Shown piece after piece: positions 56,149 to 64,000 of a stretch of 64,000 nt of DNA. The number at the start of each line of letters is the position of its first letter. The stretch's first letter is position 1. The notes under the pieces were generated by a model. That model made no database searches. It was not told the DNA's origin and worked only from the letters and a program-made list of their open reading frames with translations. The position numbers were made by a program, and so were the translations under genes. Origin of the DNA: Celeribacter litoreus (GTDB lineage Bacteria > Pseudomonadota > Alphaproteobacteria > Rhodobacterales > Rhodobacteraceae); contig NZ_JAIUFY010000015.1 of assembly GCF_020165855.1 (NCBI RefSeq), forward strand, positions 129,316-193,315, written 5' to 3'.

Positions 56149-56165
56149 GCGCAATATTGTTGCGC
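56149..56165. promoter_or_regulatory. GCGCAA inverted repeat upstream of pntA
   Basis: GCGCAA (56149-56154) and TTGCGC (56160-56165) are inverted copies around TATTG, 66 nt upstream of the pntA start. Together with the TGTGAC repeat it could form a compound operator for pntAB. Confidence 0.4.
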
Positions 56166-56230
56166 TGCGCTGCCGCGTTAAGTAAGTAAGGTGTCAGCGT
56201 TTTAGGACTGGGGAAAAAGAGGACCAATAC

Positions 56231-57802
56231 GTGAAATTCGGTGTTCCTAAGGAAATCTATGAAGGCGAGGCGCGTGTTGCGTTGACGCCGGATAGTGCCA
56301 AGCAGATTCAGAAGCTTGGTTACGAGATTGCTGTCGAATCTGGTGCGGGTGCCCGTGCCGGTTTCTCCGACAGCGATTATGAAGCCGCAGGAGTTGAGGT
56401 CATCAAGACCGCAGCGGCGCTGTGGAAGGCAAGCGACATCGTCGCGAAAGTGCGCCAGCCTGATGAAACAGAGATGAAGCGTCTGCGCAAAGACCAGACC
56501 CTTATCTCGTTCTTCAACCCGGGCGGCAACGCAGAGGGCATGGAAAAGGCGAAAGCCTCCGGTGCCAACGTGATCGCCATGGAAATGGTGCCGCGTATCT
56601 CGCGCGCTCAGAAGATGGACGCGTTGTCGTCCATGGCCAACATCGCGGGCTACCGCGCGGTGATCGAGGCTGGTAACAACTTCGGCCGCTTCTTCACCGG
56701 TCAGGTGACGGCTGCTGGTAAAGTGCCGCCTGCGAAAGTGCTCGTTGTGGGTGCTGGTGTGGCCGGTCTCGCCGCCATCGGGACGTCCACGTCCCTCGGC
56801 GCAATCACCTACGCATTCGACGTGCGTCCGGAAGTGGCCGAGCAGGTCGAATCCATGGGCGCCGAATTCGTTTACCTCGATTTCGAAGAAGAACAGCAGG
56901 ACGGCGCCGCCACCGGTGGGTACGCCTCTGTTCAGTCCGAAGAATTCCGCAACGCCCAGCTCGCCAAGTTCCGTGAACTTGCGCCTGAGGTGGACATCGT
57001 AATCACCACCGCGCTCATCCCGAACCGCGAAGCGCCGGAGCTCTGGACCAAAGACATGGTCGAGGCGATGAAACCGGGTTCCGTGATCGTTGACCTCGCG
57101 GCGGAAAAGGGCGGCAACTGCAAGCTCACCGTGGCTGACGAGAAAATCGTGACCGACAATGGCGTGACCATCATCGGCTACACCGACTTCCCGTCCCGCA
57201 TGGCGACGCAGGCCTCGACGCTCTACGCGACCAACATCCGTCACATGATGGCTGACCTGACCCCGGAAAAAGACGGTCAGATCAACCACAACATGGAAGA
57301 CGACGTGATCCGCGGTGCGACCGTCACGTTTGAGGGCGACATCACCTTCCCGCCGCCGCCTCCGAAAGTGGCCGCGATTGCTGCGAAGCCGAAAGAAGTC
57401 GTCAAAGAGAAAACACCGGAAGAGAAACGCGCAGAAGAAATCGCTGCGTTCAAAGCGCAGACCAAACAGCAGGTCACTCTGCTCGTTGTTGGTGCCGTGC
57501 TTCTCTTGGGTGTGGGCCTCGTTGCGCCTGCGTCCTTCATGCAGCACTTCATTGTGTTCGTGCTCTCCGTGTTCGTCGGCTTCCAGGTCATCTGGAACGT
57601 CTCGCACTCGCTCCACACGCCGCTCATGGCTGTGACCAACGCGATCTCCTCGATCATCATTCTCGGCGCTCTGATGCAAATCGGATCGGGCTCCTTCCTT
57701 GTGATCATCCTTGCCGCCCTGTCGGTCTTTATGGCCGGTATCAACATTTTCGGTGGCTTCCTCGTGACCCGGCGCATGCTCGCCATGTTCCAGAAATCGT
57801 AA
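56231..57802 (+). CDS. pntA: NAD(P) transhydrogenase subunit alpha
   Basis: PntA is the NAD(H)-binding subunit of the proton-translocating transhydrogenase that makes NADPH. The 523-residue product is the fused form (E. coli type). The N-terminal domain begins MKFGVPKEIYEGEARVALTP and has VVGAGVAGLAAIGTSTSLGA. A proline-rich linker at about 370-390 (PPPPPKVAAI) precedes the C-terminal membrane part of about four helices. The start is GTG at 56231 with AGAGGA upstream. pntB follows after 15 nt. Confidence 0.96.
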   Translation: MKFGVPKEIYEGEARVALTPDSAKQIQKLGYEIAVESGAGARAGFSDSDYEAAGVEVIKTAAALWKASDIVAKVRQPDETEMKRLRKDQTLISFFNPGGNAEGMEKAKASGANVIAMEMVPRISRAQKMDALSSMANIAGYRAVIEAGNNFGRFFTGQVTAAGKVPPAKVLVVGAGVAGLAAIGTSTSLGAITYAFDVRPEVAEQVESMGAEFVYLDFEEEQQDGAATGGYASVQSEEFRNAQLAKFRELAPEVDIVITTALIPNREAPELWTKDMVEAMKPGSVIVDLAAEKGGNCKLTVADEKIVTDNGVTIIGYTDFPSRMATQASTLYATNIRHMMADLTPEKDGQINHNMEDDVIRGATVTFEGDITFPPPPPKVAAIAAKPKEVVKEKTPEEKRAEEIAAFKAQTKQQVTLLVVGAVLLLGVGLVAPASFMQHFIVFVLSVFVGFQVIWNVSHSLHTPLMAVTNAISSIIILGALMQIGSGSFLVIILAALSVFMAGINIFGGFLVTRRMLAMFQKS

Positions 57803-57817
57803 GGCGGGAGAGAGACA

Positions 57818-59251
57818 ATGGAATTCGGATTTACCACTGCGGCCTACGTTGTTGCCGCTGTTCTCTTCATCCTGTCTCTGGGCGGTCTGTCCGGACAGGA
57901 AAGCGCCAAACGCGCTGTTTGGTACGGGATTGCGGGTATGGCGCTCGCTGTGTTCGCAACCCTTATTGGCCCGGGCTCCGGCCTGTGGCTCCTGTCTGTG
58001 ATCCTGATCGCAGGCGGTGGTCTCATCGGCTGGTATGTGGCGAAGAAGGTCGAAATGACCGAGATGCCGCAGCTTGTGGCAGCGATGCACTCGCTCGTTG
58101 GTCTGGCGGCTGTGTTCGTCGGCTTCAACGCGCACTTCGTGATGGCCCGTGTGGCCGGTCTCGACGCGCACGGCATGGAAGACCTCGGCGCGTTTGCAGC
58201 CCTCGTGGCTCACAAATCGCCTGTTGAGCTGAACATCCTCAAGGTGGAACTCTTCCTCGGGATCTTCATCGGTGCTGTGACCTTCACCGGCTCCGTGATC
58301 GCCTATGGCAAACTCGCAGGTAAAGTGACCTCTGCGGCCAAGAAACTGCCGGGTGGCCACGTGCTCAACGCGTCTGCGGCTGCAATCTCTCTGCTCTCGC
58401 TGATCTGGTACTTCAACACCGGTGGTCTTCTGCCGCTGTTCGTCATGACCGCGATGGCGCTGTTCATCGGCTATCACCTGATCATGGGCATCGGCGGCGC
58501 CGACATGCCGGTGGTTGTGTCGATGCTCAACTCCTACTCGGGCTGGGCCGCGGCTGCGATCGGCTTCTCGCTCTCCAACGACCTTCTGATCGTTGTGGGT
58601 GCGCTCGTGGGCTCCTCCGGTGCGATCCTGTCCTACATCATGTGTAAGGCTATGAACCGCTCCTTCGTCTCCGTGATCCTCGGCGGCTTTGGCGGCACGG
58701 CTGGTCCGGCGATGGAAGTCGAAGGCGAACAGGTTGCCATCGATGTGGACGGTGTGGCCAATGCTCTGAACGACGCAGACAGCATCATCATCGTTCCGGG
58801 CTACGGTATGGCCGTGGCTCAGGCACAGCAGAACGTGGCCGAAATGACCCGTAAACTGCGCGCCAAGGGCAAGAACGTCCGCTTTGCGATCCACCCTGTG
58901 GCGGGTCGTCTGCCGGGGCACATGAACGTGCTCCTCGCAGAAGCCAAAGTGCCGTACGACATCGTGATGGAAATGGACGAGATCAACGACGACTTCCCGG
59001 ATACGGATGTGGTCATCGTGATCGGCTCCAACGACATCGTGAACCCGGCCGCGCAAGACGACCCGAACTCTCCGATTGCGGGCATGCCGGTTCTGGAAGT
59101 CTGGAAAGCCAAGCAGGTGTTCGTGTCCAAGCGTGGTCAGGGTACCGGTTACTCCGGCATCGAAAACCCGCTGTTCTACAAAGACAACACGCGCATGTAT
59201 TACGGCGACGCAAAACAGTCCATCGGCGACCTGCTCCCGAAAATCGACTGA
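57818..59251 (+). CDS. pntB: NAD(P) transhydrogenase subunit beta
   Basis: PntB carries the membrane proton path and the NADP(H)-binding domain. The 477-residue product has eight or nine hydrophobic segments (about 5-280), then the soluble domain with the [18 protein letters not shown] motif and the [22 protein letters not shown] segment. It makes NADPH from NADH at the cost of proton-motive force, so it supports the glutathione reductase and biosynthetic genes of the window. A strong terminator follows. Confidence 0.97.
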   Translation: MEFGFTTAAYVVAAVLFILSLGGLSGQESAKRAVWYGIAGMALAVFATLIGPGSGLWLLSVILIAGGGLIGWYVAKKVEMTEMPQLVAAMHSLVGLAAVFVGFNAHFVMARVAGLDAHGMEDLGAFAALVAHKSPVELNILKVELFLGIFIGAVTFTGSVIAYGKLAGKVTSAAKKLPGGHVLNASAAAISLLSLIWYFNTGGLLPLFVMTAMALFIGYHLIMGIGGADMPVVVSMLNSYSGWAAAAIGFSLSNDLLIVVGALVGSSGAILSYIMCKAMNRSFVSVILGGFGGTAGPAMEVEGEQVAIDVDGVANALNDADSIIIVPGYGMAVAQAQQNVAEMTRKLRAKGKNVRFAIHPVAGRLPGHMNVLLAEAKVPYDIVMEMDEINDDFPDTDVVIVIGSNDIVNPAAQDDPNSPIAGMPVLEVWKAKQVFVSKRGQGTGYSGIENPLFYKDNTRMYYGDAKQSIGDLLPKID

Positions 59252-59274
59252 TCGCGTCACGCATCGTGATATAG

Positions 59275-59303
59275 AAAGGGCGGCTCTCGGGCCGCCCTTT
59301 TTC
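59275..59303 (+). terminator. Intrinsic terminator after pntB
   Basis: AAAGGGCGGC (59275-59284) pairs perfectly with GCCGCCCTTT (59291-59300), 6-nt loop, then TTC. It lies between the convergent pntB and lipoprotein genes. Confidence 0.9.
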
Positions 59304-59321
59304 GTGCGCATTCGAGCGCGT

Positions 59322-59879
59322 TCAGTACATCGTGGCGCCGCCTTCAAAGAGGGCCTGCCGCAACATCACGGCAAATCCGTTCACCGTGTTGTCGTAGTCT
59401 TCTTGCGCGGGCGGTGCGCTCATGGCGCCGATAATCCCGCCCCAACGCATTTCGTCCTCCATGCCGGAAAAGACCTTGGGTTCGAGCACGGGGGTGCCGT
59501 CCATCACGCTCGTAACGGAGACCTTGGCGTCGATGAAGCTGTTGCCGCCTGCCACGAGGGACATTTCCGGCCCTTTGAGCAGAACGCGTGTCAGGTCGAT
59601 GTGCAGGTCCGCGTTCCCGCCTCGCGACATGTATGGCGCCAGCTCGCGACGAATGGCGATATCGAGATCGGAGACGAGCTGCTGCTCGGAGATTGGCAAT
59701 CCTCGGACGTTCATCAGTCTGAGATTGGCGGTGCTATAGCCAATGTTGCGAATGGTCAGGCTTTGCGCGACCTCTGGCTCGATGAGCGTCTGCGTACAGG
59801 CTGCAAGGCCCAGTGCCAGCGCCGAGAGCAAAACGGCACGACGGGTGAGTCCCGTTGGTTTGGGTGTTGAATATGTCAT
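59322..59879 (-). CDS. Predicted lipoprotein
   Basis: This 185-residue protein has a lipoprotein signal (RRAVLLSALALGLAACT; lipobox LAAC), so it is predicted to be anchored to a membrane. The mature part has an ISEQQLVSDLDIAIRRELAPYM segment. It resembles no family I can name with certainty. A GGAGG site 6 nt from the ATG at 59879 supports this start over a longer frame from 60065. It reads toward pntB (convergent) and is divergent from the M20 amidohydrolase gene. Confidence 0.72.
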   Translation of the reverse strand: MTYSTPKPTGLTRRAVLLSALALGLAACTQTLIEPEVAQSLTIRNIGYSTANLRLMNVRGLPISEQQLVSDLDIAIRRELAPYMSRGGNADLHIDLTRVLLKGPEMSLVAGGNSFIDAKVSVTSVMDGTPVLEPKVFSGMEDEMRWGGIIGAMSAPPAQEDYDNTVNGFAVMLRQALFEGGATMY

Positions 59880-60058
59880 GGTGGTCCTCCTCCTCCATGC
59901 CCCATTGTCCCATATATTCGCGATCTCGTGTTTGTTCTGGCGCAAATGGCGCTGCGGCGGCGTCTGCACCGTAGGACGCACAGGCCCTATGCGCAGCGTC
60001 CTCTTTTCATTCGGTAGGAGTTCCAACACTCTGTGATCGCAGTGAAAAGGATCGCTCC

Positions 60059-61246
60059 ATGCCACACGTTACTCCCGCAGATATCGCCGAAGATCAGGAG
60101 TTCATTGATCGCCTGAAATCGATCCGTCAGGACATTCATGCCCATCCTGAAACGGCTTACGAGGAAGTGCGGACCTCCAATTTGGTTGCAGAGTTTCTCG
60201 AAGGGTTGGGGATCGAGGTGCATCGCGGTCTCGGGAAAACGGGCGTGGTCGGCACGCTTAAAGGCAATCGACCCGGCCAAAAGGTGATCGGCCTGCGCGC
60301 CGATATGGATGCGCTGCACATTACCGAGGAGACGGGCAAGCCCTATGCCTCGACCGTTTCCGGAAAGATGCATGCCTGCGGACATGATGGGCACACGACG
60401 ATGCTCTTGGGGGCGGCAGAAAAGCTCGCGGCCAATCCCGACTTTGCGGGCAGCGTGCGCTTTGTCTTCCAACCCGCCGAAGAGGGCGGGGGCGGTGCCT
60501 ATGAGATGATCAAGGACGGTTTGTTCGATCTCTTTCCGACGGACGCGATTTACGGCGTGCACAACGGACCGATGGAGCCGCTCGGCGCGTTGACTACCCG
60601 TGTGGGGCCCTACGCCTCTGCCTCTGACAATTGGGAGGTGAGTTTCGAAGGGACCGGAGGTCACGGCGCCGCGCCGGAGAATGCAACCGATCCGACCGTC
60701 GCCGCAGGGCAGTTCATGGCGAGCCTGTCGAACGTCGTCTCGCGCAAGGTTGGGCTCACGGATTGGGCCGTGGTCTCCATCGGACATCTGGCAGGCGGGG
60801 ATCGCGAGAGCCCGAATATCATTCCGGCGCACGTCCTCGTCGCGGGCACGGCGCGTAGCTATCGGCCGGAGGTGCGCGATACGCTTGAACGTGAAATCAC
60901 GCGGTTGGCCGAAGGTTGTGCGATGGCAGCCGGAGTTGAGGCGAAGTTAGTCTATGATCGCGGGTATCCGCCTCTCGTGAACAGCGCGGATGAGGTGGCT
61001 GTGGCTGGTCGCGCGCATGTGGCGGGGCTTGGCGAGGCTCTGACGGATACGAAGGCCTCGGCCATCGGAGCGAGCGAGGATTTCGCATACTATCTCGAAA
61101 AAATTCCGGGCGCTTATGTGTCCATCGGCAATGGCGATGGACCTGATGCGGCCTATGTGCACACGCCGAAGTTCGACTTCAATGACGACCTGATCCCGAT
61201 TGGCGTTGCCTACTGGATGAACGTGGTGGCTGAAGAACTCGGCTAA
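60059..61246 (+). CDS. M20-family amidohydrolase (hippurate hydrolase/aminoacylase-like)
   Basis: This 395-residue metalloenzyme has the M20D pattern: RQDIHAHPETAYEE, RADMDALHITEETG, MHACGHDGHTTMLLGAA (metal site) and the FQPAEEGGGGA segment (catalytic Glu). The GGHGAAPENATDP dimer-domain segment and SEDFAYYLEKIPGAY close it. Such enzymes cleave N-acyl amino acids or hippurate-like amides; the substrate is not inferable. The start at 60059 is after a CTCC stretch without a strong Shine-Dalgarno. Confidence 0.9.
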   Translation: MPHVTPADIAEDQEFIDRLKSIRQDIHAHPETAYEEVRTSNLVAEFLEGLGIEVHRGLGKTGVVGTLKGNRPGQKVIGLRADMDALHITEETGKPYASTVSGKMHACGHDGHTTMLLGAAEKLAANPDFAGSVRFVFQPAEEGGGGAYEMIKDGLFDLFPTDAIYGVHNGPMEPLGALTTRVGPYASASDNWEVSFEGTGGHGAAPENATDPTVAAGQFMASLSNVVSRKVGLTDWAVVSIGHLAGGDRESPNIIPAHVLVAGTARSYRPEVRDTLEREITRLAEGCAMAAGVEAKLVYDRGYPPLVNSADEVAVAGRAHVAGLGEALTDTKASAIGASEDFAYYLEKIPGAYVSIGNGDGPDAAYVHTPKFDFNDDLIPIGVAYWMNVVAEELG

Positions 61247-61251
61247 GGCCG

Positions 61252-61980
61252 TCAGTCATCGTCGTCTTCGGTATGGGCCATACAGGCGTTAGGCCTGTCA
61301 CATGTTTTGGCCCATTGATCATCCGAGACGTTCTTTGCGCTCTCGAAATTCGCGTTCGTGACCAAGGCGCGGGCGAGGCTCGCGTTCCGTAGATTTGCGC
61401 CACTGAAATCTACGTCAGTGAGATTGGCCTCTTTGAAGTCGGCCCCTCTCAGGTCCGCATCCTCAAAGTTGCTGCCTTGCAAGAGCGCGCCTTCGAAGTC
61501 CGCGCCTTTGAGCTTGGCTTCTTCGAAGTTCAGGCCTCGGAGATCGAGGCCCTTCAACTCTGTGCGCCGCAGGTCATGTCCTTCGAGGTCGGGGCGCGCA
61601 ATGTGAATCGCTTCGAGTTCTGATAAGACCCGCAACACGCGGGCTGAGCGGGCGCCGGTGACCTGCGTGAGCACAGCACTCGTTTGCGCACGGACAATGG
61701 CGTGGGTGTCCGGGTTCGATAAATCCGTGTCAGAGATGCGGTCGAGATAGGTCTGAAACGCGGCCTCTTCGGCGCGCAGGCCCGCAAGTTCGAGTTGCAC
61801 AAAGCCCAAAACCAGCGAGGCGATCCCGAGATAGGCCGGGATTGTAAAAATTTCCAACCAATCCCAAAGCGTGCGCCCGCGGAACCCCATCCATGACGGC
61901 TGACGCCATTGCCACAGAAAAAGAAGGATAATAACGAGCAAAATAGTGGTGCCGAAAATCGTGTAAAGAGCTGTAAACAT
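61252..61980 (-). CDS. Membrane-anchored pentapeptide-repeat protein
   Basis: This 242-residue protein has two N-terminal hydrophobic segments (about 5-24 and 45-66), an intermediate region and a pentapeptide-repeat tract of about 80 residues (from about 130 to 210). The repeat pattern is A(D/N)LxX, as in LKGADFEGALLQGSNFEDAD. Pentapeptide repeats form a right-handed beta-helix. Soluble members may mimic DNA; membrane-anchored ones are of unknown role. Its tail is Asp-rich. It converges with the amidohydrolase with a 5-nt gap. Confidence 0.83.
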   Translation of the reverse strand: MFTALYTIFGTTILLVIILLFLWQWRQPSWMGFRGRTLWDWLEIFTIPAYLGIASLVLGFVQLELAGLRAEEAAFQTYLDRISDTDLSNPDTHAIVRAQTSAVLTQVTGARSARVLRVLSELEAIHIARPDLEGHDLRRTELKGLDLRGLNFEEAKLKGADFEGALLQGSNFEDADLRGADFKEANLTDVDFSGANLRNASLARALVTNANFESAKNVSDDQWAKTCDRPNACMAHTEDDDD

Positions 61981-62191
61981 GAGCGCTTTCTCTCATTGCT
62001 GGCCACTTGTTACCCCCGTCGAGGGGTGTGCATGAATAAATGCTGCTGGAAATAGGATGACCGGAACTGAGACGAAAGTATACAGTTGTATTCCTATAAG
62101 CAATTGAAAATGCGATAATTTATCCTTTGTTGCACAGAGAAGTGGCGCTATACAGGCGGGCACAATAACGCACTGCACTGTGAGACACATC

Positions 62192-63478
62192 ATGGCCCCG
62201 CTCATCGACCACCCGCGCCGATACGAACTCTCGAACGAGTTGCACGCCCGTCCATTCCCGGAGGTGGGCACGAACGCACGTGCCGCCTATCTGGCGATCC
62301 GTGCCTCCGGTGATGCCGCGCGTCGGGATCGCGATCTGGATCGGGCGCATCTGTTGTCGCTGTTGGACCGCTACGGGGCCGCGCATCCCGCGCCGGGGGC
62401 GACGCATTACATCGGGCCGCTCGGCAAATACCGTCTCAAATGGGAGAGCCACACAGAGTTCGTGACCTACACGATCTTCGCCGACGGTGTGGCAGACCGC
62501 GCCTTTGACAAAGGGACGTTTGATCTCTTCCCAGAAGAGTGGTTGGCGGAAGCGCCGGGCCAGCGGATTACCTCTGCGCTCATCCGCGTCGAGACTGTCG
62601 CCACGGATGAGGATATCGTTCTGCGGGTGGACAACTGGTTCGAGCGTGAGAGCCTCGCCTGTTCGCGGGTTCTCGACGGGGCCATCGTGGTGGCGAGCGA
62701 TTTCCGGATCGATGAGGCGGGGCACATCCGCTTTGCCCTGTTCCCCGCGCCGGATTGTGGTCAGCGCCGGATCGGTCGCGTGCTTCAGCGCCTCTGCGAG
62801 ATCGAGACCTACAAAACCGTCTCGATGCTCGGTCTCATTCAGGCGCGTTCCGTCGTGAGCGAGTTGGCTGTGATCGAGAAAGAGCTGTCGGAGATCATGA
62901 CGACCCTCACCTCGAAGTCGGAGACGCCGATTGAGAGCCTGCTGGAAGATATTCTCGGGCTTTCAACACGGATTGAGGAGATGGTCACCAAAACCAACTT
63001 CCGGTTCGGGGCGACGGGGGCCTATGAGGCGATTGTCACCCAGCGGATCGAGGTTCTACGCGAGAGCCGGTTTATGGCGCGGCAACTCTTCGGGGAATTC
63101 ATGATGCGGCGCTACGATCCTGCGATGCGCACGGTGAAAGCGGCGAAGGGGCAGTTGGAGAGCCTCGCGGAGCGGACGGCGCGGGCTGCGAACCTTTTGC
63201 GCACGAAGGTGGATGTGGGACGACAGGAGCAAAACCAACGTGTGCTTGAGAGCATGGACCGCCGCGCCGATCTACAACTGCGCCTGCAAGAGACTGTTGA
63301 GGGACTGTCTGTCGTGGCCATCAGCTACTATGCCGTGAGCCTCGTGGGCTATGTCATCTATCCGCTGCTCAAGCCGCTTGGGATGAGCAAAGGCGTCGCG
63401 CTTGCGATGGCGACGCCGGTGGTCGTGTTGGCTGTATGGATGGGGCTGAAACGGATCAAGAAGACCCATCTCGGATAG
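62192..63478 (+). CDS. DUF3422 family membrane protein
   Basis: This 428-residue protein matches the DUF3422 family as I remember it. The soluble N-terminal part has the YELSNELHARPFPEV opening and FPEEWLAEAPGQRI; a long helical coiled-coil-like region (about 225-365) follows, then two C-terminal hydrophobic segments (about 375-420). The function is unknown. ATG 62192 gives the conserved opening; a GTG at 62180 is less likely, and neither has a strong ribosome site. A bidirectional terminator follows. Confidence 0.85.
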   Translation: MAPLIDHPRRYELSNELHARPFPEVGTNARAAYLAIRASGDAARRDRDLDRAHLLSLLDRYGAAHPAPGATHYIGPLGKYRLKWESHTEFVTYTIFADGVADRAFDKGTFDLFPEEWLAEAPGQRITSALIRVETVATDEDIVLRVDNWFERESLACSRVLDGAIVVASDFRIDEAGHIRFALFPAPDCGQRRIGRVLQRLCEIETYKTVSMLGLIQARSVVSELAVIEKELSEIMTTLTSKSETPIESLLEDILGLSTRIEEMVTKTNFRFGATGAYEAIVTQRIEVLRESRFMARQLFGEFMMRRYDPAMRTVKAAKGQLESLAERTARAANLLRTKVDVGRQEQNQRVLESMDRRADLQLRLQETVEGLSVVAISYYAVSLVGYVIYPLLKPLGMSKGVALAMATPVVVLAVWMGLKRIKKTHLG

Positions 63479-63505
63479 GGTGTTTCGACAGCGCCTTTAG
63501 ACAAA

Positions 63506-63541
63506 AAAGACGCGCGGGGGATGCCCTGCGCGTCTTTCGTT
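63506..63541. terminator. Bidirectional terminator between DUF3422 and the ABC permease
   Basis: AAAGACGCGC (63506-63515) pairs perfectly with GCGCGTCTTT (63528-63537). Six T follow on the minus side and a T-containing stretch on the plus side. It lies between convergent genes. Confidence 0.88.
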
Positions 63542-63560
63542 TTGGGAATGTCTTTCGGGT

Positions 63561-64000
63561 TTAGCGACCGCGAATGCGCGGGTCGAGCGCGTCGCGGAGG
63601 CCGTCACCGATGTAGTTCACGGCAAGCACGGTCAGCGAGATTGCGAGACCCGGCCAGATGACGCGCTCCGGATACTGTTGGATCATATCCTTCGCATCAA
63701 AGAGCAGGCGGCCCCATGTCGGATAGTCCGGAGGGAAGCCGAGGCCGAGGAAGGACAGCGCACTCTCCGTGATGATCGCGTTGGCGATGCCGAGGGTCGC
63801 AGAGACCATGATCGGGGACATGATGTTCGGCAGGATGTGACGCAGGACCACGCGGCGCGAGGGCGTGCCGATTGAGCGGGCGGCGAGGACGTATTCGCGC
63901 TCTTTGAGGGCAAGCACATCGCCGCGCACGATCCGTGCGGTCTGCATCCATGAGGTGATGCCGATCACGAAAACGATCAGGATGAAGATACCGGTCTCCA
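63561..64000 (-). CDS. ABC transporter permease, DppC/OppC type, partial (N-terminus beyond right edge)
   Basis: The minus-strand reading enters the window open and ends at 63561. It contains the binding-protein-dependent inner-membrane signature EREYVLAARSIGTPSRRVVLRHILPN, followed by helices and the typical DppC ending GDGLRDALDPRIRGR. It is the C-terminal about 146 residues of a dipeptide/oligopeptide or nickel-type permease. Its ATP-binding and binding-protein partners are outside the window. The first in-frame GTG visible (63968) is internal; the real start is beyond 64000. Confidence 0.9.
   Translation of the reverse strand, partial: ETGIFILIVFVIGITSWMQTARIVRGDVLALKEREYVLAARSIGTPSRRVVLRHILPNIMSPIMVSATLGIANAIITESALSFLGLGFPPDYPTWGRLLFDAKDMIQQYPERVIWPGLAISLTVLAVNYIGDGLRDALDPRIRGR

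Noticed and set aside
56138-59347. 1069-codon open frame on the minus strand opposite pntA and pntB
   Set aside because: It crosses two genuine genes and the gap between them, is rich in His, Arg and Asp and has no motif; a product of codon bias in pntAB.

Overview
The window is a dense stretch of core chromosome from an alphaproteobacterium, most probably a member of the Rhodobacterales (Roseobacter group). The evidence is high GC, the secG-pyrG and folB-folP-glmM blocks, a ferredoxin VI-type [2Fe-2S] protein, a DUF2842 gene behind purA, a small membrane protein inserted between glyQ and glyS, and a SAM-II riboswitch in front of metZ. Gene order matches what I remember of roseobacter genomes; no database search was possible. 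I see no rRNA, tRNA, CRISPR array, insertion sequence, prophage or plasmid origin.

Layout. 1-6.4 kb: CTP synthase (cut by the left edge), SecG, adenylosuccinate synthetase, DUF2842, a lower-GC hypothetical gene, thiamine pyrophosphokinase and two membrane proteins. 6.6-14 kb: ribose-5-phosphate isomerase, glutathione reductase, the HflK-HflC-Deg membrane quality-control block, a ferredoxin and a secreted FG-GAP-like protein. 14-14.45 kb: an intergenic region with an inverted pair of a short palindromic repeat. 14.45-23.7 kb: PurD with a coupled membrane protein, XseA, an AlkB-like membrane hydroxylase, FtsY and its downstream genes, and a glutathione transferase. 23.7-28 kb: riboswitch-controlled metZ, folE2 and trkH. 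28-37 kb: a secreted SPOR/peptidoglycan-binding pseudoprotease, glyQ/DUF6446/glyS, a PPDK-like enzyme with a degenerate ATP-grasp domain, and a cell-wall hydrolase. 37-43 kb: folB-folP-glmM, an EamA transporter and ilvC. 43-47.6 kb: a Hint-domain protein, a translationally coupled Lrp/AsnC pair, a Tat-exported intradiol dioxygenase-like protein, and a cytochrome b561/cytochrome c' pair. 47.7-64 kb: PepN, malate synthase G with GlcG-like protein, a glutamine-amidotransferase-like hydrolase, SDR, GNAT and methyltransferase genes, pntAB, a lipoprotein, an M20 amidohydrolase, a membrane pentapeptide-repeat protein, DUF3422, and an ABC permease cut by the right edge.

How the genes work together. 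Purine and pyrimidine synthesis (pyrG, purA, purD), folate synthesis (folE2, folB, folP), translation (glyQS), protein targeting and membrane quality control (secG, ftsY, hflKC, deg) and NADPH/thiol redox (gor, pntAB, GST, ferredoxin) are represented as separate small operons, many closed by clear intrinsic terminators.

The window is mostly ordinary housekeeping sequence. I found no convincing new multi-gene system. The features most worth a second look are two enzymes with altered catalytic regions (the pseudoprotease at 27963-29702 and the PPDK-like protein at 33741-36284), the extended FolB, the SAM-II riboswitch-terminator, several intergenic inverted repeats, and the Lrp pair beside a Hint protein and ilvC.
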